In this document: positions 1 to 6,378 of the stretch, in pieces | Layout: each line of letters starts with the position of its first letter | Numbering within the stretch: position 1 is the first letter of the stretch | Source: CAZYWA01 sp964650975 [NCBI: uncultured bacterium] | GTDB taxonomy: Bacteria; JADJOY01 | Direction of reading: 5' to 3' | DNA length: 13,344 nucleotides | Assembly: GCA_964650975.1 (NCBI GenBank) | Contig: CAZYWA010000191.1 | Location: 1-13,344, forward strand | Position numbers and translations under genes: made by a program | Notes under the pieces: model-generated | Database searches by the model: none | Seen by the model: the letters and a program-made list of their open reading frames with translations, nothing else | What the model was told of the DNA's origin: nothing

Positions 1-1058
1 CGCTGAAGGGCGCCGGCTCGATCATCACCGGCTCGTCGAGCCCCGACGATCCGTTCGACCGCGCCGAGGGCTTCCGTTACCTCACCCGGATTCTGCGCGC
101 GGCGCTCGAGACGCTGCTCGAGAACGCGGATCCGCTCAATCCCGTGTTCCACCGCCCCATCCACGAGACCGCGAAGATGGGGGCCGACAACCCCGACATC
201 CGGTATGCGATCGCGACCGTGAGCGGCGAGCATCGCTACCGGATCCGCGGACGGCGCAACTCGGTTCACTACCTGGGGCTCGGCACCTACGCCGGGAACT
301 ACGGCGCGGGTGGACGGATGGGGAAGACCGGCTATCTGGAAGGCGCCGACGTCGCGACGGCGCCGGACGGCACCTTCGAGGTCACGGTCAGCCGTGAGCG
401 CGAGCCGGGCAACTGGCTCGAGCTGGCCGCCGACTCGACCTTCGTGATCGTGCGGCAGATGTTCCTCGACCGCGAGCGCGAGATTCCGGCCGAGCTCACC
501 ATCGAGCGCATCGGCGGCCACGCGCTGCCGACACCCGTCACGCCCGAGGCCATCGACGGCGGGCTCACCGCGGTCGCGAACCTGGTGCTGGGATGCGCCG
601 CGATGTTTGCCAGCTGGGCCGACGGCTTCCGCGCGCGCACCAACGAGCTGCCCTACTTCGACCCGAGCACCTCGAACGCGGCCGGCGGCGATCCGAACAT
701 CACCTACTATCACGGCTACTGGGAGCTGCAGCCGGAGCAGGCGCTGGTGATCGATCTCACGCCGCCGGACTGCGAGACCTGGAACTTCCAGCTCAACAAC
801 CACTGGATGGAATCGCTCGACTATCGCTATCACCGCATCACGGTGAACAAGCACACCGCGGTGGCGCGCGCCGACGGTTCGGTGCGTCTGGTGGTCGCCG
901 CCCGCGACCCAGGCGCCGCGCGCGGCAACTGGATCGACACCGCCGGCCACAGCCGCGGCACGATGTGCCTGCGCTGGGTGCGTGCGAAGACGCGGCCCGA
1001 TCCGGTGACCCGCGTGACGACTCTCGTCGAGCTGGGCGCTTCGCTGGGCGACTCGTGA
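1..1058 (+). CDS. DUF1214-type domain protein, 5'-truncated by window edge
   Basis: The reading frame is open from the left edge (first full codon at position 3) to TGA at 1056-1058, giving about 351 visible residues, so the true start lies outside the window; the ATG at 144 is internal. The C-terminal ~110 residues have the features of the DUF1214 family: a YYHGYWEL block, then VIDLTPPDCETWNFQL, NNHWMESLDYRY and a final NWIDTAGHSRGTMCLRWV block. The family is often found beside lipid- and steroid-type catabolic genes, but its biochemical role is not established. No signal peptide can be judged because the N-terminus is missing. The stop overlaps the GTG start of the sulfotransferase gene, so it is the first visible member of a coupled four-gene operon. 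The family call is fairly secure; the function is unknown. Confidence 0.85.
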   Translation, partial: LKGAGSIITGSSSPDDPFDRAEGFRYLTRILRAALETLLENADPLNPVFHRPIHETAKMGADNPDIRYAIATVSGEHRYRIRGRRNSVHYLGLGTYAGNYGAGGRMGKTGYLEGADVATAPDGTFEVTVSREREPGNWLELAADSTFVIVRQMFLDREREIPAELTIERIGGHALPTPVTPEAIDGGLTAVANLVLGCAAMFASWADGFRARTNELPYFDPSTSNAAGGDPNITYYHGYWELQPEQALVIDLTPPDCETWNFQLNNHWMESLDYRYHRITVNKHTAVARADGSVRLVVAARDPGAARGNWIDTAGHSRGTMCLRWVRAKTRPDPVTRVTTLVELGASLGDS

Positions 1059-2338
1059 AGAGCGGCCCGCTCGTCACCTCGGCGCATTACCGCCACCCGT
1101 TCCGCCCGGCGCCGATCGCGGCGGCCAACGCGCTGGGCCGGAAGCTCGGCTCGATCGGCGTGGGACGCATCGACCTGAGCGAGGAAGGTTTGATCGCCAC
1201 CGCGCGGCGGCGCACCAAGCTCCGCGACTTCGGCGACGAGAGCTTCCGCCCGCGGCTCGCGCTCCTCCTCTCGTCTCTCGAGAGCGAGGCCGAGCTCCAC
1301 CCGGTCGGCCGCTTCCTCACGCGCGAGAAGCTGGTGGGCACGCTCGCGAACCGGCTGCGGATCGCCGAGATCCTGCGCCGCCATCCGGAGATCCGCGAGC
1401 GCCCGCTGGCGCCGCTGGTGGTGATCGCGGGGCTGCAGCGCACCGGCACCACGCTGCTGCAGCGGTTGCTGTCGGTCGATCCCGAGGTCCGCCATCTGGC
1501 GAGCTGGGAAGCGCTCAACCCGGCGCCCTCCGACGTCGACCGTCCGCCCGCGGATCGCGCCAGGGACCTACGAATCCGCACCGCCAAGCTCGCCGAGCGC
1601 GCCCTCGCTTACATGGCGCCGAGCTTCTTCGCGATCCATCCGGTCGAGGCGCTGGCGCCCGAAGAGGACGTGCTGCTGCTCGATCTCTCGTTCCTGAGCA
1701 CGGTTCCCGAGGCGACCTACCACGTGCCGAGCTTCGCCGCGTGGCTCGAGACGCAGGATCATCGCGCCGCCTACCGCGAGCTCGCCACCACGCTCGCGGT
1801 CCTCGAATGGCAGCACCGCGGCTCCCGCTGGGTGCTGAAGACGCCACATCACCTGGAGCATCTCGACGCGTTGCTCGAGGTGTTCCCGACCGCGACGATC
1901 GTCCAGACGCACCGCGATCCCACCCGCGTGGTCGCGTCCTTCTGCAGCATGATCGCCCACGGGCGCGGCGTGATGAGCGACGCGGTCGATCCCGTCGAGG
2001 TCGGCCGCCACTGGCTGCGCAAGATGGAGCGCATGGTGACGCGCGCGATGGAGGCGCGGGCGCATTCCGATCCCGAGCGCTTCATCGATGTGCTCTACTC
2101 CGATCTGATGAGCGATCCGCTCTCGGCGGTGCGCCGCGTCTACGAGCGCCTGGGTGTCACGCTCCCCGACGAGACCCGCGCGCTCATGCGCGGCTGGTTG
2201 CAGGACCATCCGCAGCATCGCCACGGCAAGCACCGTTACCAGCTCGCCGACTTCGGGCTCGACAAGGCGCAGGTGGCGCGGGCGTTCCAGAGCTACAGCG
2301 CCCGCTTCGAGATTCCCACCGAGGAGCTGCCGTCGTGA
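1055..2338 (+). CDS. Sulfotransferase family protein (Sulfotransfer_3-like)
   Basis: This 427-residue protein probably transfers sulfate from PAPS to a hydroxylated small molecule or lipid. The 5'-phosphosulfate-binding loop is GLQRTGTTLL at residues 126-135. The 3'-phosphate-binding segment THRDPTRVVAS lies at 285-295, and a GKHRYQLADFGL block at 391-402 resembles the C-terminal conserved segment of this family. A KTPHHLEHL motif is at 262-270. I chose GTG at 1055 because it makes a GTGA overlap with the preceding stop and gives a normal family length. The frame stays open upstream to about 593, but that stretch lies inside the DUF1214 gene and is low-complexity Arg-rich shadow. The 3' end overlaps the SDR start by four bases. 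The acceptor substrate cannot be read from sequence; the neighbouring SDR and CoA-transferase suggest a hydrophobic alcohol (inference). Confidence 0.9.
   Translation: MKSGPLVTSAHYRHPFRPAPIAAANALGRKLGSIGVGRIDLSEEGLIATARRRTKLRDFGDESFRPRLALLLSSLESEAELHPVGRFLTREKLVGTLANRLRIAEILRRHPEIRERPLAPLVVIAGLQRTGTTLLQRLLSVDPEVRHLASWEALNPAPSDVDRPPADRARDLRIRTAKLAERALAYMAPSFFAIHPVEALAPEEDVLLLDLSFLSTVPEATYHVPSFAAWLETQDHRAAYRELATTLAVLEWQHRGSRWVLKTPHHLEHLDALLEVFPTATIVQTHRDPTRVVASFCSMIAHGRGVMSDAVDPVEVGRHWLRKMERMVTRAMEARAHSDPERFIDVLYSDLMSDPLSAVRRVYERLGVTLPDETRALMRGWLQDHPQHRHGKHRYQLADFGLDKAQVARAFQSYSARFEIPTEELPS
2321..2326 (+). promoter_or_regulatory. Ribosome binding site deciding the SDR start
   Basis: GAGGAG lies 8 bases upstream of the GTG at 2335, inside the end of the sulfotransferase gene. 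It supports the GTG that overlaps the upstream TGA as the SDR start rather than an upstream in-frame codon. Confidence 0.6.
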
Positions 2339-3213
2339 ACCGGCTCGGCGATCTCGACGCCCCGTATCGCCTCGACGGCAAGACCTGCCTGGTCACGGGG
2401 GCCACGGCTGGCCATGGCCAGGCGGTGGCCCTGGCCCTTGCGGAGCGCGGCGCCGACGTGGTGATCCTGGGACGCAGCCGCGAGAAGTGCGACGCCACGT
2501 CGAAGGTCATCGCCGGCGCCACGGGCCGGGCACCCACCGTGCTCCTCTGCGACCTCGCGTCGCGCGCCGCCATCGACGCCGCCGCTCGCGAGTACCTCGA
2601 CTCGAAGCGGCCACTGCACGTGCTGGTCAACAACGCGGGTCTGGTGAGCCGCTGCCGCGAGACCACCGTCGATGACGTCGAGCGGGTGTTCGCGGTCAAC
2701 TACCTGGCCTACTTCCAGCTCACGATGCGGCTCCTGCCCCGGATTCGCGAGTCGGCGCCGGCGCGGATCCTCAACGTGTCCTCCGACACCCACCGGATGG
2801 TGTCGCTCGACCTCGACGACCTGGAGCTCGGGCGCCGCTACGGCTGGCTCGGTGCCTACGGAAGGTCGAAGCTCGCGATCGTGTACTTCACCCGCGAGCT
2901 GGCGCGGCGCCTCGCGGGCACCGGTGTCACCGTGAACGCGCTCGATCCCGGGCCGGTGGCGTCGAACATCGCCGCGCACGATCCGTCGGCGATCGTGCGC
3001 GCGCTGGGGCAGCTGGTCATGGCCCCCTTCCCCAGCCCCGCGCGCGCGGCGCGCACCGCGGTGTTTCTCGCCTCGGCGCCGGGCATGGACGGCGCCACCG
3101 GCGGCTACTACAAGTTCGACCGCATTCGCGAGCCGCGCGTGGGCCGCGACGAGCCGTCGATCGCGAGCCGCCTCTGGGACGCGAGCGTCCGCTACACCGG
3201 GGCGAATCTTTGA
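2335..3213 (+). CDS. Short-chain dehydrogenase/reductase, retinol-dehydrogenase-like
   Basis: This 292-residue classical SDR probably oxidises an alcohol or reduces a ketone with NAD(P)(H). The dinucleotide-binding motif TGATAGHG is at residues 21-28, and the GRSR after beta-strand 2 (47-50) suggests NADPH preference. A CDL segment is at 72-74, NNAG at 99-102, and VNYLAYF with the structural Asn at 122. The catalytic residues are Ser149/150, Tyr175 and Lys179 (YGRSK). A DPGPVASN segment (204-211) follows. The SSDTHRM context and C-terminal length resemble the RDH11-14/WWOX-like group, which acts on lipophilic alcohols. The GTG start is supported by GAGGAG 8 bases upstream and the 4-base overlap with the previous stop. 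The frame is open upstream to 1741, but that is out-of-frame sequence within the sulfotransferase gene. The 3' end overlaps the CoA-transferase start (TTGA). Confidence 0.93.
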   Translation: MNRLGDLDAPYRLDGKTCLVTGATAGHGQAVALALAERGADVVILGRSREKCDATSKVIAGATGRAPTVLLCDLASRAAIDAAAREYLDSKRPLHVLVNNAGLVSRCRETTVDDVERVFAVNYLAYFQLTMRLLPRIRESAPARILNVSSDTHRMVSLDLDDLELGRRYGWLGAYGRSKLAIVYFTRELARRLAGTGVTVNALDPGPVASNIAAHDPSAIVRALGQLVMAPFPSPARAARTAVFLASAPGMDGATGGYYKFDRIREPRVGRDEPSIASRLWDASVRYTGANL

Positions 3214-4427
3214 GCCGGCCACTCGACGGGATCCGGGTTCTCGAGGTCGCGCAGTTCTGGTTCGTGCCCGCGGCCGGCGCGATCCTCGCGGACTGGGGCG
3301 CCGAGGTCATCAAGGTCGAGCATCCGGTGCGCGGCGACGCGCAGCGCGGGCTCGCCGCCGCGGGCTTCGGATTCCGCGAGGGCGGCGTCGACTTCATGAT
3401 GCAGCAGTCGAATCGCGGCAAGCGCTCGGTGGGGATCGACATCGCCACCGCCGAGGGGCTCGAGCTGCTCTACCGGCTGGCCGAGCGCAGCGACGTGTTT
3501 CTCACCAATTTCCTGCCGTCGGCGCGAGCGCGGCTGCGGATCGACGTCGAGCACGTGCGCGCCCGCAACCCGCGCATCGTCTACGTGCGCGGCTCGGGCC
3601 AGGGTCCCGACGGAGCCGAGAGCGATCGTGGCGGCTACGACGCGACCGCGTTCTGGTTCCGCGGCGCAGTCGCGAACGGGCTCACCGCACCGGGTGCAGC
3701 AGCGCCGGTGATGCAGCGCCCCGCGTTCGGCGATTCGGTGGGCGCGGTGGCGCTCGCGGCGGGAGTCGCCGCCGCGCTTTTCCAGCGCGAGCGCGGCGGC
3801 GATCCCAGCGTCGTCGACGTGTCGTTGCTCGGCACCGCGATGTGGACCTTGGCGCCCGACATCGTCGCGAGCCGGCTGCTGCCGCCCGGAAAGAGCATGC
3901 CGGTTCCCGACCGCGCCGCCGCGTTCAACCCGCTCGCGAACAGCTACCGAACCAGCGACGGACGCTGGCTGGTGCTGATGGCCTTGCAGCCCGACCGCTA
4001 CTGGGAGGAGATCTGCCGTGCGATCGGGCGCGACGACCTGCTCGGCGACCCGCGCTTCGCCGATGCCCGCTCGCGCTTCCAGAATCGTCGCGAATGCGTC
4101 GCGGAGCTCGATCGCACGTTCGCCGGCGAGCCGCTCGCGGTGTGGCGCGAGCGCCTGCGCTCGCTCGAGACACCGTGGGCGCCGATGCAGCTGCCCGGCG
4201 AGCTTCACGATGACCCGCAGGCGGCCGCCAACGGCTACCTCGCCCAAGTTCCCGGAGGCGACGCGGGCCACTTCGGCCTGGTCGCGAGCCCGGTCCAGTT
4301 CGACCAGCAGCCGGTGGCGCTCGAGCCGAGCCCCGAGCTCAGCCAGCACACCGAGGAGGTGCTGCTCGACCTCGGTCTCGACTGGGACGAGCTCGCCAAG
4401 CTGCGCGAGGTTGGTGCGATCGGCTGA
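3210..4427 (+). CDS. Family III CoA-transferase (CaiB/BaiF type)
   Basis: This 405-residue protein belongs to the CaiB/BaiF class that moves CoA between carboxylic acids, or in racemase members epimerises 2-methylacyl-CoA. Typical features are the N-terminal PLDGIRVLEVAQF, ADWGAEVIKVEHPVRGD (28-43), and NRGKRSVGIDI (68-78). A GGYDATAFW block is at 141-149. FGDS at 173-176 contains Asp175, the expected aspartyl-CoA-forming residue by family alignment. The C-terminal half has the usual YRTSDGRWLVLMALQPDRYW and the PGELHDDPQAAANGYL segment near the end. The start is a TTG overlapping the SDR stop; family members begin just before PLDGIRVL, so this rare start fits. As last gene of the operon it may activate or shuttle CoA onto an acid derived from the SDR product (inference). 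An AMACR-like racemase role is possible but unproven. Confidence 0.93.
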   Translation: MSRPLDGIRVLEVAQFWFVPAAGAILADWGAEVIKVEHPVRGDAQRGLAAAGFGFREGGVDFMMQQSNRGKRSVGIDIATAEGLELLYRLAERSDVFLTNFLPSARARLRIDVEHVRARNPRIVYVRGSGQGPDGAESDRGGYDATAFWFRGAVANGLTAPGAAAPVMQRPAFGDSVGAVALAAGVAAALFQRERGGDPSVVDVSLLGTAMWTLAPDIVASRLLPPGKSMPVPDRAAAFNPLANSYRTSDGRWLVLMALQPDRYWEEICRAIGRDDLLGDPRFADARSRFQNRRECVAELDRTFAGEPLAVWRERLRSLETPWAPMQLPGELHDDPQAAANGYLAQVPGGDAGHFGLVASPVQFDQQPVALEPSPELSQHTEEVLLDLGLDWDELAKLREVGAIG

Positions 4428-4470
4428 CCGGCGCCGAACTGAGGGTGTGAGGCAATCGTTCGATGGAGCC

Positions 4471-4491
4471 CGCGGGGGACAAGCCCCCGCG
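4471..4491. terminator. Hairpin downstream of CoA-transferase operon
   Basis: A perfect 8-bp stem CGCGGGGG / CCCCCGCG closes a 5-base loop (ACAAG), 43 bases after the CoA-transferase stop. There is no U-rich tail on either strand; on the plus strand it is followed by GCAAAAC. It may act as an mRNA 3'-end stabiliser or an imperfect terminator for the plus-strand operon. Confidence 0.45.
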
Positions 4492-4588
4492 CAAAACGTT
4501 CAAGGTCATACTCGGCGTGGTGGCGCCGAATTTGCCCAGCGCGCCCGTAGGCGCCGGCAAGCGGGCAGCGAGCCGACTCGGGGGTGGG

Positions 4589-4617
4589 GCCCCAGTCGAA
4601 TTCACTTCGACTGGGGC
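4589..4617. terminator. Strong 12-bp hairpin, probable bidirectional terminator
   Basis: GCCCCAGTCGAA and TTCGACTGGGGC form a perfect 12-bp stem around a 5-base loop (TTCAC). It stands between convergent operons, adjoining the hairpin at 4618-4638 without a gap. No U-tract follows, so termination could be by structure alone or Rho-assisted. Confidence 0.55.
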
Positions 4618-4638
4618 GGGGGGCTTGAAAAGCCCCCC
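4618..4638. terminator. 9-bp hairpin just after lipoprotein stop
   Basis: GGGGGGCTT and AAGCCCCCC form a 9-bp stem around GAA. On the minus strand it begins 7 bases after the lipoprotein TGA, which is a usual terminator distance. The minus-strand loop side reads GGGGGGCTTTTCAAGCCCCCC, with only a short internal T-run and no T-run after the stem. Confidence 0.55.
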
Positions 4639-4645
4639 GGGAGAC

Positions 4646-5098
4646 TCAGCCGGTGGGTGGTGCGGCGCGGCGCTCCGCGCACACGGTTTCCTTGACGCGC
4701 ATGTGGGTCGCCGCCCCGACCGCCTGCCGGTCGATCGAGATCGAGATCTGCTCCTGGTTCGCGGTTTCGCCGCCGTCCGGCAGGTAGAGGAACAGCACCT
4801 TGGAGACGTCCGCGTCGTGGCCTTCCTCGGGGGTCACCCAGGTCAGGGTGCGACGGTAGAAGAACTCGAGCTTCTGCGGCGAATCGGTGGACTCGAGGTC
4901 CCAGATCAGCGTGTCGAGCGCGCAGTGAGGGCCGCGCGACGGATAGTCGATGCGCTCCACGACCCGCGACTTCGGGTAGACGGGAATGTCGGTCACCGCG
5001 CCCTCGAGAGGCGGGGCCACCGGCTTGCTGGGACAGCCGAGCGCGGCGCTCCCGACGAAGGCCAGCGCCAGGATGGCAGCGCGATTCGTGCCGGTCAC
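4646..5098 (-). CDS. Small predicted lipoprotein
   Basis: The protein is 150 residues, starting at GTG 5098. A GGGGG ribosome-binding-like run sits 7 bases upstream, and the start overlaps the ligase stop (GTGA). An N-terminal hydrophobic segment (residues 8-20) ends in ALGC with Cys22 as the likely lipidated residue; the lipobox is slightly atypical. The mature part begins with a Pro-rich linker. It then has a DIPVYPKSRVV strand and a TDSPQKLEFFYRRTL helix (71-85), a pattern seen in small uncharacterised bacterial proteins with 'P.YP...' and 'SP.K...FY...L' motifs. Cys59 and Cys140 could pair. There is no Lys/Arg sorting clue I can interpret. It is the last gene of the surface-glycan operon, so a role at the outer membrane is plausible but not shown. 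Confidence 0.75.
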   Translation of the reverse strand: MTGTNRAAILALAFVGSAALGCPSKPVAPPLEGAVTDIPVYPKSRVVERIDYPSRGPHCALDTLIWDLESTDSPQKLEFFYRRTLTWVTPEEGHDADVSKVLFLYLPDGGETANQEQISISIDRQAVGAATHMRVKETVCAERRAAPPTG

Positions 5099-6378
5099 GG
5101 GCTCGCCCCCGGGGCCGCGACCGGAGCCAGCGCCGGCCGGCGCGCCAGCAGCGGACCCAGGGCCACTCCCAGCAGCACGTAGAGGACCAGCATCACCTCG
5201 GCGTCGCCGAAGTTGAATTCCACCAGTCCATTCACGTTCCACGACAGGAACGCGGTCGCGACCCCGAGCGCCACGGCCGCCTCGAAATCGCCCTCGCTCT
5301 TCGCTTCCCGGACGCGCGCCAGCAACATGCGCGCGAGCGCCACCAGCCAGGCCGCGAAGGCCACCAGCCCGAGATAACCATCCTCGACCAAAATGGTGAT
5401 CAGATCCGAGTGGAAATGCCGGTGCTTCGGCGGGTTCGGCCCCCACAGGTCGACGCGTTGCATGATGGTGCCGTTGTGGGTACCGATGCCCAGCGGGTAA
5501 TCGCGGATCAGCTGGCCGCCGATCTCCCACATGTGAAGCCGGTTGTCGGACTGCATGAAATCCTCTACCGACTGCGCCAGCCGCACGCGCACCGGAGGGT
5601 ACCCCACCACGAGCAGCGACGCGACCACGAACGGCACCAGCACCAGCTTGCGGTTCTTGAGCCATAGCTGGCTCGAGAGCGCCACCAGGGTCGCGAGCCA
5701 CGCACCGCGCTTGAACGTGCACACCAGCCCGGCGATCTGCATCGCCAGGACGCCGCCCAGCGCGGCGCGCCGCCGGGCGCTTCCCTTCGCGAGAAAGAGC
5801 GCGTGGAGCAGCGGCACGCCGACGGCGAGCTGGCTCGCGCGGGTCATGAGCCCGGGCCCCTTCTTGTGCAGGAAATTCTGCCAGCGATAGTCGTAGACGC
5901 GGTGCCAGGCCGCGAGGAACAGGCCCGTGGTCACCAGCCACACCAGGCGGCGGCGCTCGTCCGGGTCCGTGACCGTGGCGAGCGTCAGGTAGAAGAGCAG
6001 CACCAGGTGGTACGAGCGCAACGACCAGAGCGCGGTCTTGGCGTCGATCCCGGCGATGGCGCTCAGCACTCCGCACGCCAGAAATGCCAGGAACGGCAGG
6101 TCGGCCGGCGTTCGCGGCCAGCCTGGGCGCCGGTAGATCGCCCAGCGCAAGGCCCACGCACCCAGCGCCACGCCGAAACCGATCTCGGCCACGGCGATCG
6201 AGATCGGTGCGAACAGAGCCACGGCGCGCAGGCCCCAGCGCCCCACCTCGACGAGAAAGGCCTCGGGCAGCAGCCGAGGCGCCGGGAGCACCTCGGGCGC
6301 CAGCACCGCTGGCCGTGCGTCGACCGCGTCGAGCTCAGCCGGTGCTGGGAACGGGTTGGCCGGCTCGTTCGCGCTCAT
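5095..6378 (-). CDS. O-antigen ligase family membrane protein (Wzy_C/WaaL-like)
   Basis: This 427-residue polytopic inner-membrane protein has roughly ten to eleven hydrophobic segments (about 50-82, 95-112, 120-137, 145-158, 183-198, 205-238, 245-260, 326-352, 366-382 and 393-412). Between the segments at 245-260 and 326-352 is a large periplasmic-type loop, typical of Wzy_C proteins. Features of the family are FKRGAW with Arg224, the NRLHMWEIGGQLIRDYPLGIG block (279-299), and HRHFHSDLITILVEDGYLGL (319-338). These enzymes join an undecaprenyl-linked glycan to lipid A-core or polymerise repeat units. Sequence alone does not separate ligase from polymerase. The start ATG 6378 is supported by GGGAAG and GGAG just upstream, and means a 44-base overlap with the preceding glycosyltransferase gene. 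A GTG further in is possible. The N-terminal ~40 residues are Ala/Pro-rich and cytosolic-looking. Confidence 0.88.
   Translation of the reverse strand: MSANEPANPFPAPAELDAVDARPAVLAPEVLPAPRLLPEAFLVEVGRWGLRAVALFAPISIAVAEIGFGVALGAWALRWAIYRRPGWPRTPADLPFLAFLACGVLSAIAGIDAKTALWSLRSYHLVLLFYLTLATVTDPDERRRLVWLVTTGLFLAAWHRVYDYRWQNFLHKKGPGLMTRASQLAVGVPLLHALFLAKGSARRRAALGGVLAMQIAGLVCTFKRGAWLATLVALSSQLWLKNRKLVLVPFVVASLLVVGYPPVRVRLAQSVEDFMQSDNRLHMWEIGGQLIRDYPLGIGTHNGTIMQRVDLWGPNPPKHRHFHSDLITILVEDGYLGLVAFAAWLVALARMLLARVREAKSEGDFEAAVALGVATAFLSWNVNGLVEFNFGDAEVMLVLYVLLGVALGPLLARRPALAPVAAPGASP

Larger units (their letters stand above)
4428..4645. other. Intergenic region between convergent operons, hairpin-rich
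   Basis: These 218 bases separate the CoA-transferase stop from the lipoprotein stop on the other strand. No credible gene is present: a plus-strand frame opening at 4463 runs into the antisense of the lipoprotein gene and has no recognisable domain. The region carries three perfect hairpins, at 4471-4491, 4589-4617 and 4618-4638. The sequence between the first and second (about 4492-4588) is G+C-rich and I see no further structure that I would defend. Confidence 0.7.

Noticed and set aside
593-1054. Upstream extension of the sulfotransferase frame
   Set aside because: It lies within the DUF1214 gene in another frame and is Arg/His-rich low-complexity sequence; the GTG at 1055 fits the operon and family length.
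2293-3222. 309-residue minus-strand open frame
   Set aside because: Exact antisense of the SDR gene, with a composition typical of a shadow frame.
3192-4349. 385-residue minus-strand open frame
   Set aside because: Antisense of the CoA-transferase gene; no motif seen.
4463-5182. Possible plus-strand gene starting in the hairpin region
   Set aside because: Most of it is antisense to the lipoprotein and ligase genes, and the first part simply translates the hairpins; no domain.
4646-6157. Extending the lipoprotein frame upstream to a 503-residue protein
   Set aside because: The upstream part is an off-frame reading of the ligase gene; the signal peptide and lipobox place the real start at 5098.
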